Assembly: GCF_016906535.1 (NCBI RefSeq)
Contig: NC_057380.1
Coordinates: 1,364,001-1,428,000, forward strand
From: Rhizoctonia solani
Taxonomy: Eukaryota; Basidiomycota; Agaricomycetes; Cantharellales; Ceratobasidiaceae
Length of the DNA stretch: 64,000 nucleotides
Direction of reading: 5' to 3'
A program made the position numbers and the translations under genes. Numbering within the stretch: the stretch's first letter is position 1; every line of letters starts with the position of its first letter. A model generated the notes under the pieces. That model ran no database searches. It saw only the letters and a list, made by a program, of their open reading frames with translations, and was not told where the DNA came from. Below are positions 45,913 to 58,745 of this stretch, piece by piece.

Positions 45913-48562
45913 CTATATAGTTTCGGGAAGACACTCGTCCCCATGACCGTTAATCCAATGTTTCTTCTGACTATAAAGAATATGTAAGTACGTAGTTCAG
46001 CCTATATCTACAAGGAACACGTACCAAACTTCGTCACAGTACTTCGTGCGCCTGCACCCACTGCATGTCTTGAGATCGGATCCATCACTTGGATTGTGGC
46101 ACGCAGAGCACATGTACTGGGCAATTGGCACAATCTGCTCGTCGATGAATGGCTTACGATCAAGCGGGCAAGGAGATACGACAGGGATCTGAGGGGAAAT
46201 GGCGACGGGTGTAATCGGCGTGATTGGAGAAGGCTCGATAGATGACATGCCGGGGATACTAAGAGAATTGGAAAGGTTGTTCGAAATAGCTGAATTGGGA
46301 GCACCCTCCATCCAAGCTGCTAACCCCACATATGCTTGACGCAGCTCCTCCTCTTGGCGGGACTTATCCACATCTACAACAGGAATCAATGCACCCGAAG
46401 GATGGACGAGCGCCGGAATATCCAAAGTGGATATATAGGTCGGAGGTCGACCGCTGAAGCCAAAGTCCATTTCAGGCTCGAGTTCGTCGTGAAGCCCCTC
46501 TTCAACATCATGAGGATGATTGTGGGTGTGTTCAGGTTCACCCACGGGCGCCCTTCGATCGAACTTCCTGAGTAGAGTATCCCACTCCTGCTGGGCACTC
46601 TCCCAGTTGGGTATGATGGAGTTGATTACAAGACGGGAGTGTGTTCTGGGTATTTCCGAATATAAGGTAGTATAGAGTTGGTCAACGATCTCCTGTTGAG
46701 AAATCAATGACTGGAAGATGTTTAGCTAGTTATTCGCACAGATGAGTAGACATAATCTTACCTCGAGCTCCCGAACGGGTCCCTTCAAGAACGATGGTCA
46801 AGATAGTCTCCATAAGTAAGACACTCTTGTGCAACCTGTAGTCTAATGGCGCACTCCGCGTATATGACCTTGCATCTTCGAGCGCGCTGGTCAGATATAC
46901 GACAGCCTCAGTGTAGTACTTCATAGTCCGACGGGGCGAAAGTTCTTCATCTTCATCTGAATCCTCCGTGTTATCATTTGATGGCTTCACTCTACCCATT
47001 GGGGGGCCAGATGCAGTCTTCAGTCGGTCTATGCCAAGTTTATATGCACATTCCGACGCAACTTTGTGCAATCCCAATCGAATATAGTTCGACGCGCCCT
47101 CGCACAAAAGGCCTCGTTTCGCCAATTTAAGCCTTTCAGCGGTGGGCATACGCTTGGCCGATGGGTCTCCTCCAGAGGAACTGGCTGCCAGAACCATGGC
47201 ATAGTAGAAGAATGCGACATGAGAATCGGATTCAATCCTCTCGGAGCAAATTTGGCGCACGACAGCGTTTTGGCGAGTCAATAGAGCATGCTTGACTTCG
47301 ATAACGTCGGCTGCCAGTCGTTCCCCGGGTATTCCCCTCATACGAATGGCATCTGCAGCAAGCGGTAGCGCATCTATAAACGAAGAAAAAGGCAAGCCTA
47401 GCTCCTCAAGTGGAATAAGTTCGCCATGTTTGTCACGGAATGCTCCCTGGGGGATACTGGACTCGGTCGATAGGATCAAGGGATATAGTCTCTTAGCAAG
47501 GGTGTACATATCCTTGTCTTCCAAAACCGTGGCCATCGCGTCTTGGAAGTCGTCTGTGGCGCGAGTGTTGACATATATGTCGCATGCCATTAACTGACCA
47601 CCCATATGGATTTCCATGCGTTCCAGAATGTCGTCTGAGAGTTCCGTTTGGGCTGCTAAGGCAGCCCGATAGTACGCATTTGGATCCCAGGAAGAGCGCT
47701 CCTGTTCGGCACCCGAGGCATAAAGATCATTGAGAGCAAGCAATGCGTCTCCCCGAGTTGCGAAATTGGTGCTAGGGAAGTGAGCAATAATAAAGTGGAC
47801 AGACGATGGATCGGCAGAGATGTTGAAGTGCAAACGAGAGGACGTCGCTCGTAGGAATCCCAAAAAATGTGTTTGCATGGTGTGGGTGGAGTTGGGACGG
47901 TGTACTGCACGACTCAAAGCCTGTATGAGCGTATTATAATCGATACCATCGGATCGAAGGGTATCCAAGGAGGCGGCCGCGGTGTGTGTAAGAATGATGA
48001 TGCAAAGCTCATGAACCCTAACGGATTCGGCATCTGAGCGAAGGAGGAGTAGCAAAGTACGCGTAGTACGATGCGCGATGTCTGTCAAGACCGGCTGAGA
48101 CGCGTGATGGACGATTGTAACAATTGATTGGAGCGCAGGGATTCGACAATCCGGCGTTGTAGTGATCAAGCGAATGATATTAATCAAGAACCCTGTCCAG
48201 AGAGTTAGTAAGCGCGCTCTATGGCTTCGAGTTTCTTACCAGTATCATACAAGGCCTGCCTGGCTCGAGACTCAGTCCAGATCCTTCCCCATATGAGGGC
48301 AAGGGCACCAAGCGCCAGTGGGTCCTTGAGGTGATCGGTATACGCTTTTTCAAGACGAGGATATACTTTATGAGGCGAACGGGCAACCTGGCGTAATCCA
48401 GACTTGGTAGTAAGATCTTCGCAAAGTCAGAGAGGGTTGGTACAGCCCCAGACTATGTCCACACCCACCAGGCAGCTTCAGGTTGGTTCGTATCACTTCC
48501 ACTGTGGCCAGCCAGTCACTGACCATAGATATCTGCTTTGCGAGGGGAGAGGTATCAGCCAT
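45913..48562 (-). CDS. MYND-type zinc-finger protein (paralogue 2)
   Basis: Exons on the minus strand: 48469-48562, 48240-48416, 46762-48192, 46025-46710, 45913-45970; 814 aa after one correction. The N-terminus (MADTSPLAKQISMVSDWLAT) and the first splice junction (LP|D) match paralogue 1, as does the long helical ARM/HEAT-like centre (for example MINIIRLITTTPDCRIPALQ). An acidic stretch DNTEDSDEDEE sits late in exon 3. The C-terminal MYND finger reads CSACHNPSDGSDLKTCSGCR, then KYCDEVWCQKKHWINGHGDE and a final Cys; its ligand set is complete and is split by the last intron at the same place as in paralogue 1. One extra G near 46782 must be removed to join VLEG to PVRELE. Function unknown beyond a likely peptide-binding scaffold role. 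Confidence 0.87.
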
Positions 48563-48993
48563 CGAGTGCGTCTAATCAAAGGGTTCAGTCAACCCAGTTG
48601 GGTGTATATGAGGGAGTGGTCGCGTTGGGTCTTCACAATAACATTTACCACGTGATTTATATTACCTGAATTTATTGAGCCGTATTGGAAAATAAGAGAC
48701 ACGTGACTAAACAAATATTTTGTGTTTTCCTCGCCAAAGCAACGTAAACTATGACTATAGTTGTGCATCGTTGGATTCACCCATGTGGCCACGGGCGAAG
48801 AACCATTTTATGACTCACATGCATACGGAACACTTCCTTGGAATAAAACCAGCTGGTGCCAAGAACATACTCTCCGGCTGAATTGAATTAAAGACCTCTC
48901 GATTTCGACACTCGCGTCCAGCGCATACATCTCGTGTAATCTACCACCATAAATAAAGCATTCTTATCCAAAATGATAGCATAAAACAAGAGA
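48563..48993. other. intergenic spacer
   Basis: 430 bp between the MYND gene promoter and the end of the first lectin gene. No feature recognised. Confidence 0.5.
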
Positions 48994-51424
48994 CTATGAC
49001 ATATCCGGAGTCCAGGCAAACATCACCCCGTTCAATCTGGATTTATCGCTGAAGCACCGAACCATTTTAGCGCCAGTTCACGACAGAAACCACAATCTTG
49101 CTCACCTTTTACCAAGTATGTATTGCAAGCGATGGTATCGCCCAGCTTTGTCGATGGGGGCCTGGGTGGAGAACGACCGACCGCTTCCTCCACCGTATAT
49201 ATCACTCGTACGACCTTGAGCAATGATACGTGAAGATGAAATTCATGCCCAGCTAAATACGGCTTACCTCGGTTAGTTCCAAAACATAACTGAGTTAAGA
49301 AGCGGTCGTTATATTTCCCCGAAACAGAGACAACATACTCTCCATCTCTAAGCTCGAATTGATGATGGCTACTCCCGGATCCCCCATGAAGTACTGATTT
49401 TATCTTCTCACTTTGACTATTTCGCGTATCTCTGTATATAAACTTATAAGATATGAGTAATAAACTATTAAATCTAGTAAAGACCGTCACCTACCTGAAT
49501 CCCATCGATGCCATCATCTCCTGACCATATTTCCACACTCGATATGTGCATGGAACTCGAGTTTCCTATCAACGCACGATCATTGAAGCCCGTTCCGTTG
49601 TGAGTTTTTGCGCCAAAATAGTCGGAGTACACGTCGTTTTCTTTAGGCACGCTTCGTAGAAAATCACAGCGCCATATTCCCTGTTTAGTCGCATCGTCCA
49701 TATATGTTTGGGGCTCGTAAAAAGTAGTACTAACATTGACTCCGGTAACCAAATAGTCCCACTCGGAATGCTTCTTGGTACTTGTCGTCAAACCAACCAA
49801 AATACCACCCTTGCTCCTTGAAATGACCGGAGTCCCTTCGAGGGAGCCGTATATGACAGAGCAACGCCCCATATTTGTGATAAACTGTATTCCCCGAAGC
49901 CATTCACCGTCAGCGCAGGTCAACATTTCGATAATGTGTTCCCCTAAGTAATACGTTTAGATATACTCTTTAGCATAGGGTCAACACAGACCTTCGGTCA
50001 GTGTGAACATATGGTGGTTACCTCCATCCTTGCCACCTCGGGATATCACACCATCGAAGTAGTGAGTCGAAAGTCCGATGATATGGGCTGTCCCACGAAT
50101 CTCCACCCTCCAAATTGTTTTTGAAGCGTTGACAGTATCATCGTTCACCTTGCACAAGTAACTAATTGGGGCGACAGTGAGGGGAGGAACGTAAGTTAAC
50201 CTTTCAGCATATAGGTTGGTAAGCTGCGCTTGTAGCTCGTTGGGAAGGAGTTTGAGGGTTGGTAAGACTTCGACAACTTTAACTGGTCGCCACTCAATGG
50301 GTGGTACTGGTAATATTCAATCCAGATATTAGTGTAAATTATTTGCCTGAAATACGAAGCACCCACCATCTATCATAGCTGACGCCTCGTTCCATCCCGC
50401 GTAGCTCGTAGCACCCTGATATCCATAACCATTATAAACCGTGCAGATATTAAGGTAAGATGTCTAACCTTTCTTGTCACATTGGCCGTATTAATTGTTG
50501 GCAAATGGGTAAGGCTGTAGTCCAAAGTTCCAGGTAGAAGCTTAAAAATGGTTGTGTGCATATATGCTTGAACAAGGATAGTCGTTTTGGAGTAGTAAAC
50601 TCACTCGAGAAAAGTTTGCCTCTGTGTCCGTTAATGACAGAGAGTATCCCATTCTACCTCCTGTTCGCCAATGAAACCATTAGAACCAGTACCCATAGCC
50701 ATCCGCGACCGTAAGCGTACTAACCAGTGGTACTACGTCTCCCCTAGTCAAATTGGTGATAATTTGAGCCTCCGGTTATTCTGTAACAATCCGATCACAC
50801 TAACCAACGACTAAGGGCACGGTAGACCTCATGGAACTGTTCGAACCTGGTTGGCCTCTTCAGCGCTTCTTCAATTGCTGTTTGAAAGTCTGAAGTCGCA
50901 ATGAGGTCCTCAGCCTGTATTTGAACACGGAGCCGCGAAACAACTGTTCTTCTCGTGACCCAGGCCCCTGCTGCATTATGGCGGTTCTTTACATCTATAC
51001 GGGACGCAATCCAGGGCGATAGTGTTGCAACTGCGCCAATTGACCATCCATGATGAACATAGTTAGATCCCCGTTTAGTATGAGTATTGACTACTTCAAC
51101 GAATGTGTCATTCTTCTCCTCAATATAGGGAGATGATCCAATAACGTAAGAGGCTACTTGGAGTGCTACAACCTGAGGTCCGTCCATGTTGTCCACCCGA
51201 AAGCCGTAAAGCCCTAAACGTACAATTCAGCAGCGCAGCTGAAGCTCCCATTCAACGTACATACACCGATTGTTTCTCAACTATAGACTCTGAGCAATAC
51301 GCTTTTGTAATGGTAAACATAAACTCACTGTCTTGTCGTATTCGCCTAGAATGTTTGCTTCTGGCGAGAGTGTTATGCTACTATCGCTTGAATCGCTAGT
51401 ATAGCTGAATGGGCTGAGACTCAT
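48994..51424 (-). CDS. jacalin-lectin multidomain protein, copy 1
   Basis: ATG 51424 (MSLSPFSYTSDSSDSSITLS), no signal peptide. First domain of about 200 aa: FRVDNMDGPQ, NYVHHGWSIGAVATLSPW, RTVVSRLRVQIQAEDL, FQTAIEEALKRPTRF and WGDVVPL; it resembles the helical part of fungal MACPF-like proteins, but this is weak. Two jacalin-like beta-prism domains follow. The first holds FTLTEGEHIIEML, IQFITNMGRCS and SRSKGGILVG; the second HHQFELRDGEYVVSVSGKYN, LTQLCFGTNRG, SDIYGGGSGRSF and LQYILGK. The end is RLNGVMFAWTPDMS. Many short introns; the last one runs from GTGAGCAAG to CCAG before the final 13 codons. Jacalin domains bind carbohydrates; the protein's role here, perhaps defence or self/non-self recognition, is inference. 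Confidence 0.82.
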
Positions 51425-52113
51425 TCTTAATTAGATTATAATTTAAAGCAATGGGATTTATTATGTTGTGGTATAAGTAGTTTGTGTAAAACAAGTTGTA
51501 TCGCTTGGTTGGTGGCAAGGTGACGAAGGTTGGTTTGTATCTTATACCACGTGACCCTACTTGAAGGTTGACAGATGTTTATCCAGCGATCCTAAAGGAA
51601 ATCCTGGTGTTTGGCTCTAACCGATCTTGGGGCCCCACGGTCACATAACGCGGTCCGAACGTTATACAATAACAAGAAGCCCCAACTGCTCTTGTCGAAT
51701 AGCCCCCAATTGATATCTGAAATCGGAGATCAAGGAACTATAAAGGGCTCGTGGCTAGTGTGGCTCGATGCGACTTCGGTTCGATCACGAGGCCGGAGGT
51801 TTCGTTTTCCTATGTTATGTAATATCATCTTCTCTCTCAATTGCGCAAAGTCCGTGTATCGGGTAGGAACATAATGCCAGCAAGCCTCAGTTGCTCCGTA
51901 ACAAATAGGGTCCAATATCAAGCAAACTAAGTCACATGAAGCTGACAGGAGCATAAACCTACTTTTGCCTGAAGTCAGAAATAACCAACCTTTCTTATAG
52001 TACCAGCATATGCTTGACACTTGTGTAGCCCCGTACATTATGCGAAAGCTTTCTGGAAACCGAAAATTCCTCATTCGATTCAACCTATAATCACGAGATG
52101 AACCAGAACAGTT
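51425..52113. other. intergenic between lectin copies 1 and 2
   Basis: 690 bp. No convincing open frame; contains the promoter of copy 1 and 3' sequence of copy 2. Confidence 0.5.
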
Positions 52114-54627
52114 TCAAGGATGCGGAGTCCAAACAAACATAACGCCGTTCAATCTATTGCTTCTTTAGGGTTGGGCAGCGTCACTTTTCAGTTATATCTA
52201 AAAATATGCTCTTTACTGGCCTTTTTCCAAGTATGTACTGCAAACGCAGGCTTTTACCAGATTTATCAAAAGGGGCCGTCGCCGAGAATGGCTTGCCATC
52301 TCCTCCACCATACATGTCACTTGCCCGGCCTTCAATTACCACTATATTAGATGCGTCTTACCTGATCCCTTACAAATGACCCACCTAGATTGGTTCTAAA
52401 GCACAGCTGTGTTAGGAATTTTTCATTGTACCTCCCTACGATAGAGGTAATGTACTCTCCATCTCTTAAATCCAATGAGGAGCGAGTCCCGCCGAGCCCA
52501 CCGTGACGTGCCGTACGTATTTCTCCCGGGTTATTCTGCGCGCCAGCTGTATCTGTATATGTGAGCTTTCAGAAATTTGAATGCGTCCCTCCACCATCAG
52601 TTCGTAGTATTTTGATTAATGATAATGCTTTACTAACCTGAATGCTATCAATCTCGACACCGGCCCAAAATTCTACTCTTGAGATACACATGGTACTCGA
52701 GTTTCCCACTAACGCGCGGTCGTTGAACCCACTTCCATGGTGAGTCCTTGCACCAAAATACTCCGAGAACACGTCGTTTTCTTTGGGTGCATGTGGTATT
52801 AAATCATGGCGCCAGATGCCCTGATCGAAGTGAATTATTCAGTCTAAAGCGGGCTGACCGATGGTGAGGTAAGACTACTTACCCGGAATGAGGTGGCCAA
52901 GTATCCCCGTGTAGGATGTACCTTGCTAGTCACTGATAGGCCTGCCAAAATTCCACCTTTACTCCTTGCAATAGTTGGAACACCTTCAAGTGTTCCATAT
53001 ATGGCGGAGCATCGTCCTTTATTCGTAATAAACTGCACTCCACGAAGCCCATCGTCATCACCACTAGCCAAAATTTCAACGATGTGCTCTCCTGAAATAT
53101 AACTATAGTATCAGTCGCACACCAGAGTAAGTGCATGTAACCGTTACAAACCATGGGTAAGTGTGAATGTATGTTTGTTGGCCTCATCCTTGTCAAGTTG
53201 CGGTATTGCATCGCCGAGATAGTCGACTTCAAACCGATCAATGTTATCCGAGCTATGAGTTATTATCCTTGAAATCGTCTTTGAAGCATTACTTGTGTCA
53301 TCGTGTATTTGACATTGCCAACGTATCGGGTTGATTGTGAGAGGGGGAACGTAGGATAACCGTTCATTGTACAGGTTTGTGATTTGTACTTGAATGTCGT
53401 CAGCGAGAAGGCTAAAAATTGGAGCGACTGCGACAATTTTGATTGTCTGCCATTCCGAGGTAGGAGCTACTTGCATTAAAGTGGTCGGTTACCATTAACC
53501 TGGCTCCGACCTCGATTACGCCTCCATAGGAATATACATACCGTCCATTATAATCCACCTTCCGTCCTCCCATCCTGCGCTGGTGGCACCTCCCTTTATG
53601 ATGGGAAACTCAGTTCAGCTAATTAAATGAGCCAAGTTAATCCCCACATACATATCTACTAATACGTGCGGTTTTGATTGTCGACAAGTGGGTGAGACTA
53701 TTATATACGTTCGTCTTTGGGAGCTAAAAGTAGTAGGATGATACAGTATCAGATTATCGTGAAAGGAGGTCAACGAGAGATGACTTGAAAGATACGGGCT
53801 TACCTGGTCGAAGTTCACTTCCGTATCCGTCAAGGTTAGAGAAGATCCCATCTCGATTTCCTGGATATGAGTTAATGATCAAATGACGGCCAAAACGGGC
53901 AAGTAATATACCAATGGTACCACATCTCCCCTATCAAAGTAAAACGCATTATATTAGTCAGTGGCTGGGTAGCACTTAACGTAATATAGGCTAACCAACG
54001 ACTCATTGCGAGGTAAACGGCTCGGAACCTTTTATACAGACTTGGTTTTTCCAGTGCCTCAATAATTGCTCTTGCAAATTCCGGTACTGGAGAAAGATCC
54101 TCAACCATCACTTGCACTCGCAGACGTCGGGCCAGTGTTCGCCTCGTCATCCACTTTCCTTTCTCGCTTAGCCGGTTCTTTGCATCTATACGTGACAAAA
54201 TCCAGGGTGAGACTGTTTAACCGCATCGATAGACCAGCCATGATGGACATAGTTGGCTGTACGCTGATCGTGTGTGGCAATCAGCTCGGTGTGTACGCTA
54301 TTGACCTCTTGAATGAAAGGCATTGCCCCATTGGCATATGTTGCTACTTGGCGAGCCGAGACCTGAGGTTCATCCATACTGTCCACTCGAAAGCCGCAGA
54401 GCCCTGGTTGGCGAGGAGTCGGTAATGGCAATATAGCGGATTTAACATCTCTGTACGTAGTACTTACATCCGCTGTCATTTAGCTTTTTATGCTCAGCTA
54501 CTGCGTTGCGCGAGCACTAAAAGCAAACGCTCACTTTTTGATGACTCCCCAGAAAATCTACCAACTGTGGGGATATCGGCGCGTTATTATTGTCAGGACC
54601 ATCAGTTTGCGCGAGGTGAGTATCCAT
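52114..54627 (-). CDS. jacalin-lectin multidomain protein, copy 2
   Basis: Same architecture as copy 1. ATG 54627 (MDTHLAQTDGPDNNNAPISP), then FRVDSMDEPQ, NYVHHGWSID, RTLARRLRVQVMVEDL, WGDVVPL across an intron, and SSLTLTDTEVNFDQ. Jacalin domain 1 includes VQFITNKGRCSAIYGTLEGV and SKGGILAGL; domain 2 includes VFSEYFGARTHHGSGFNDRA, SDMYGGGDGKPF and LRLQYILGK. The expected last exon (LNGVMFVWTPHP) lies at 52114-52153 after an AG, but the donor next to ILGK reads GCCAGT where copy 1 has GTGAGC. If that donor is not used, the protein ends shortly after with a different tail. Copy 2 is therefore intact over nearly all its length, with an uncertain 3' end. Confidence 0.8.
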
Positions 54628-54925
54628 ATTATAATTGAAATAAAAAGAACCTGATCTGGGATCTTACGATCGAGGGTTGCGGGTACGTCGTTGTCACTCT
54701 GAGATCACGGCCCAATCAGACCCCACAGACTGACTAGCATTGTAATAGTAAACCATAGCCACAGTCACGACGCGACCATTTGATATATGTGTTTCCAATG
54801 GGTAATGGTCCTTGAATGTTGCTTGGCCCTATAACAATTGCGCATATTATTACATAGTAGTTCCGTATATTTAAACACAGGTAATAAAGGCTTTTTTTCT
54901 ATTACCCAATAATACTTTGACTAAA
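54628..54925. other. intergenic between lectin copies 2 and 3
   Basis: About 300 bp only, with the promoter of copy 2. No feature recognised. Confidence 0.5.
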
Positions 54926-57419
54926 TTATAGGGGAGTCCAAGCAAACACAACCCCATTAAGGAACGTATCGCTAGCAGTGTGCCCAGATTAGTTACGGGA
55001 ATAAATTTCAATTTGTACAAATCGTAATCTTACCATTTTCCACATATGTACTGCAGCCTCATGCGGTTCCCTTCATGATCCTCAGGGGAAGAAACTGAGA
55101 AAGACTGAGATTCTCCGGTCGATTGTCCCACTCCAAATACATCGCTAGTCCGTCCTGTAGTCATAATGCATACACAGTTCAAACATTAAAGGACGTGGGA
55201 TTATCACTGACCCCGATTTGTTATAAATGTTAGTTGGGTGATTCGACTGTTGTCATGCCTTCCAGAGATACCAAAGATATGCTCTCCTGAACCAAGAACA
55301 AACGGAGCCTTTTTAGAGCCTCCCATACCCCCATGTCTATCGGACAGAATTCGGCTCCCTGCCTTGTTTTTACTGTCAACGTATGTAAACTGTTGGGGTG
55401 TGTGCTATGTTAGTACTCATAGCGCATCAGAAGCATTGTATATCAATGGTGTGTACCTGAATGCTATCAATAACCCCGGCGCTCCATACCTCGATTTGGG
55501 ATATAGCTATATCTGAGTTCCGTACAACAATACGATCGTTGAAGGGTCGACCGTCCTTGGAACCGTAATAATCAGAAAATACATCGCACTCTTTTGGCAC
55601 TCTATCGAAAACATCGTGGCGCCATATGCCCTAATTAATATGTAGCCTATTTATTAAGCAGAATATCAATATCTGTCCACTTTACTCGCCTGGATCTTGC
55701 TAAACAAATAGCCCAAATCATGCCGCTTTAATAGGCTGATAACACCAACCAAAACTCCTCCTTTGCTTCTTGCTATAGTTGGCGTGACTTGAGTCTCGCC
55801 CCCTCCAAGGTGAGGAGAACACCTCCCTAGGTTGGTAATGAATTGAAGCCCTCCAATATACTGCTGTTGGCTGTGCCATATTATCATTTCCGTAATATAC
55901 TCCCCTAGAAGAGAAATTTCAGTTAATAATTGGTGCATTCTTCCCCAGACTTACCCTCTACAAGCTTGAATTCATGCACAGCCCCATACCCTTCAGTTCC
56001 TTCGTGCTTAATAGAGCATGTTTTGTCTGCATAAGTAAATCTCATGCTCCTGATCCAGTCAGATGTATAGACAGTAACGCTAGATATTTGCTTTGTGGCA
56101 TGAGGTGTGTCCTCATAAGTCTTGCTAGAACTATCTCCGGGCCCAATCGTGATAGCTGGGACATAGGATAAACGCTTGGCATATAGCTCCAAGAGTCGTT
56201 CTTGAATCTTGGGTGGCAGAAGTTCTATCGTAGGTGCAACTTTTGTTATTCTGATCTGGCGCCAAGTAAGCGGGGATGCTTGCATAAAGTCCATTAATCA
56301 CCGCAAACAACTAATACCCAAGTCAACTTACTATAACTCATGGATGGCCACACCTCTTTTCCCCAATTCGCAGAATTATTACCGTCCTGGTTTTTATAAG
56401 GTGGGATGAGACAACAACCTGTGATCATGCTCGAACCGAACAAACCTGTCTAGTTGTACGCCCAGTTCGAATCGTCATCAAGTAATAAGTGTCTCTCCAG
56501 TTGGCAGTAGCAGGAAGCTAAGAAACATTTTTATTTCGAAACCGTCGTAAGTTATATAATAGCACTTTACTTGAGATATATTGGATTCAAGATCAGTGAA
56601 GGTCAAAGATATACCCATATCAATTTCCTGTATGAATGAGTTAGAAGTATTGCTAGCGAGTGCCTAAATTTGATACTCCATACCAATGGTACCACATCAC
56701 CCCTGGTAGATGAACCTCATCATCAACTGCATGCACCCAGAATTGGGTTGATTTGACTGACCACTTGTGAAATGTACAATAAACCGCTCTGAATTGCTGA
56801 AAAACTGTTGGCTGGCTCAGCGCCACTTCAATTTCATCTTGGAATTCTGAGGTAGGAACGAGATCCGTCAATGACACTTGCACGCTGAGTCGTTTGATCA
56901 CAGTCCGCCGCGTAATCCAGGCTCCGCTATTATTGGGCCCATTTCGGGTGATAGTACGTGACAAAGTCCATGGAGAAATTGTTGAGGTTGCATCAATGGA
57001 CCAACCCTGGTGGACATAATTCGTGTCACGCTCAGTCGTAGTGGCAATATTCTCGGTGAAAAAGTCATTTGTTTCTTGAACAAATGGCGGGTTAACTCCA
57101 AGAGACCTGGCTACCTGACGTGTGAGCCTTTTGGGGCCATTGTTATCGTCCACTTGGATGCCACACAGGTCTAGCGTTTCTTCAGTAATTAACAAACTGC
57201 TGACGGTTTAGGTCGCACATACATCCGATGCCCCTCAACTATTGGTAAATTAAAAGTTTAATTAGTCACACTCCTTAATGCTACAATAGCTTGGCTCACT
57301 AGGGTATCTTTGTCTTTGGAATTCTTCAAGGACGTTGAGGTAAAGATATCCGGTTCTGGATTTAGCTCAGGTGGACTTGAGTGAATAACGTAGTTATTAC
57401 TATCGTGTCTCTGCGTCAT
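54926..57419 (-). CDS. jacalin-lectin multidomain protein, copy 3
   Basis: Third paralogue, more diverged. ATG 57419 (MTQRHDSNNYVIHSSPPELN); then LCGIQVDDNNGPKRL, NYVHQGWSIDATSTISPW, RTVIKRLSVQVSLTDL, FQDEIEVALSQPTVFQQF, and after an intron the shared GDVVP block. WRQIRITKVAPTIELLPPKI and LYAKRLSYVPAITIGP link to jacalin domain 1 (VHEFKLVEG, LQFITNLGRCS, SKGGVLVG). Domain 2 contains the DVFSDYYGSKDG-like segment, NDRIVVRNSDI and a glycine-rich YG loop. It ends FAWTPL. The frame was followed exon by exon only in parts, so individual indels may have been missed. Confidence 0.78.
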
Positions 57420-57859
57420 CGAGAAATATTTCTAAGCTTCGAAAACAATGACCGCAGTATCGGGGGGTTTGTCGATCCAAAGGAGTCGTGGTCACCGTTT
57501 GATGATCAGGATGTGATCAGCTACCACCTAACCGCGCTTAGATTATAGCCACCCAAACGCTTATTTGAAATATAAACTGAGGTCTGGAGGTTTCGTGAAT
57601 CAAACCATTTTTAAAAATCGGCATAATAGCACACCCATCACATACAGTCAACTCTCTCGACTCGCAAGTTGATGGTGCAAGTTTTGCGCTAAAACTGAAT
57701 TTACCCCACACCCTATTTGGGTCTAAGCAATTCAGTCGCTGTCAATTAATCACGGTTATGGAGGTTTCCACTAGAGGGAGTTGGCTATACATGACAGCCC
57801 ATAGTCAAGCCTAATTACCTATGCGTGTTCACTGCTTACGTTTTATTTAATCTGACCTG

Positions 57860-58620
57860 GTTGCGGATCCAAACAAACATCACTTCAGCGAGCCTCAAGT
57901 CCTTGCTGAAACCATACCATTCATCAAATCAGATTGGCATGTCACCAAGAAATATTAAACTTACTACATATATACAACACAAGAGAAATGTTCCAACTCT
58001 CGTGAATCCAAGGCTAGGAAAGCTTTGCCCTTCCTATCACCAAGCATTTCGCCTACGCGACCTTGAAAATACAAGCCCCGAAACGAACCTCACAGAGCTA
58101 TATGTAATGCTACACCTTAATTAGCTAAGAAACATAGCTGAATAAGACGATATCCGTCGGATGTCTTGACGCAGTTATAATGGGCTCTCAGTCCTTAGTA
58201 TCAAACCGATGAAATGGACCAACGGAACTTCCCCATTGCACTCAGTTTCTCTATCACTCTTGACATCGTTACGTGTAACAATACGCTAACTAGGAGAAAC
58301 TTGGCCAATTTAGTGAGTCATTTCTTGCGGTATCTATGCACATATCTCTAGTATATGCCTACTAATAGCACCAGCTCGTGCACTCGCACAAGCCCTAACA
58401 CTTGTTCTTCAAGTTTATTCGGACCTTCGTAGTAGCGCGCGTTCGTTGAATATATGTCCATTCCGACGATTGTTTTCGAAGTACTCTGAGTACACGTCAC
58501 AAATACTCCGAACCCACCAGACACCAATAATATTAACTTTGGCATTATTAGGCTGATAATACATCGTGTTAGAGGACCAGTTAATATAATATTCATAAAT
58601 ATCAACTAAATTTACCAAAG
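57860..58620 (-). pseudogene. decayed jacalin-lectin copy 4 (fragment)
   Basis: Only remnants of the second jacalin domain and tail remain. DVYSEYFENNRRNGHIFNER at about 58436-58495 lines up with DVYSDYFGAKTHNGTGFNDR of copy 1, and VMFVWIRN near 57860-57880 with the shared VMFVWTP end. Frames between them are broken by stops and no N-terminal domain is present before ILV6 starts on the other strand. A true relic, as the damage is spread along the whole fragment and not limited to single bases. Confidence 0.65.
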
Positions 58621-58745
58621 ACCTCTACCCGAGCCACATATAGCCACCTATCGGCCATCGCCGTATCACGTGCACACTTGGCGCCGATAATCCCGAAAGG
58701 CTGATCAAGATATCCTAATCCTAACTTTTTGACTCGACCGAAACC

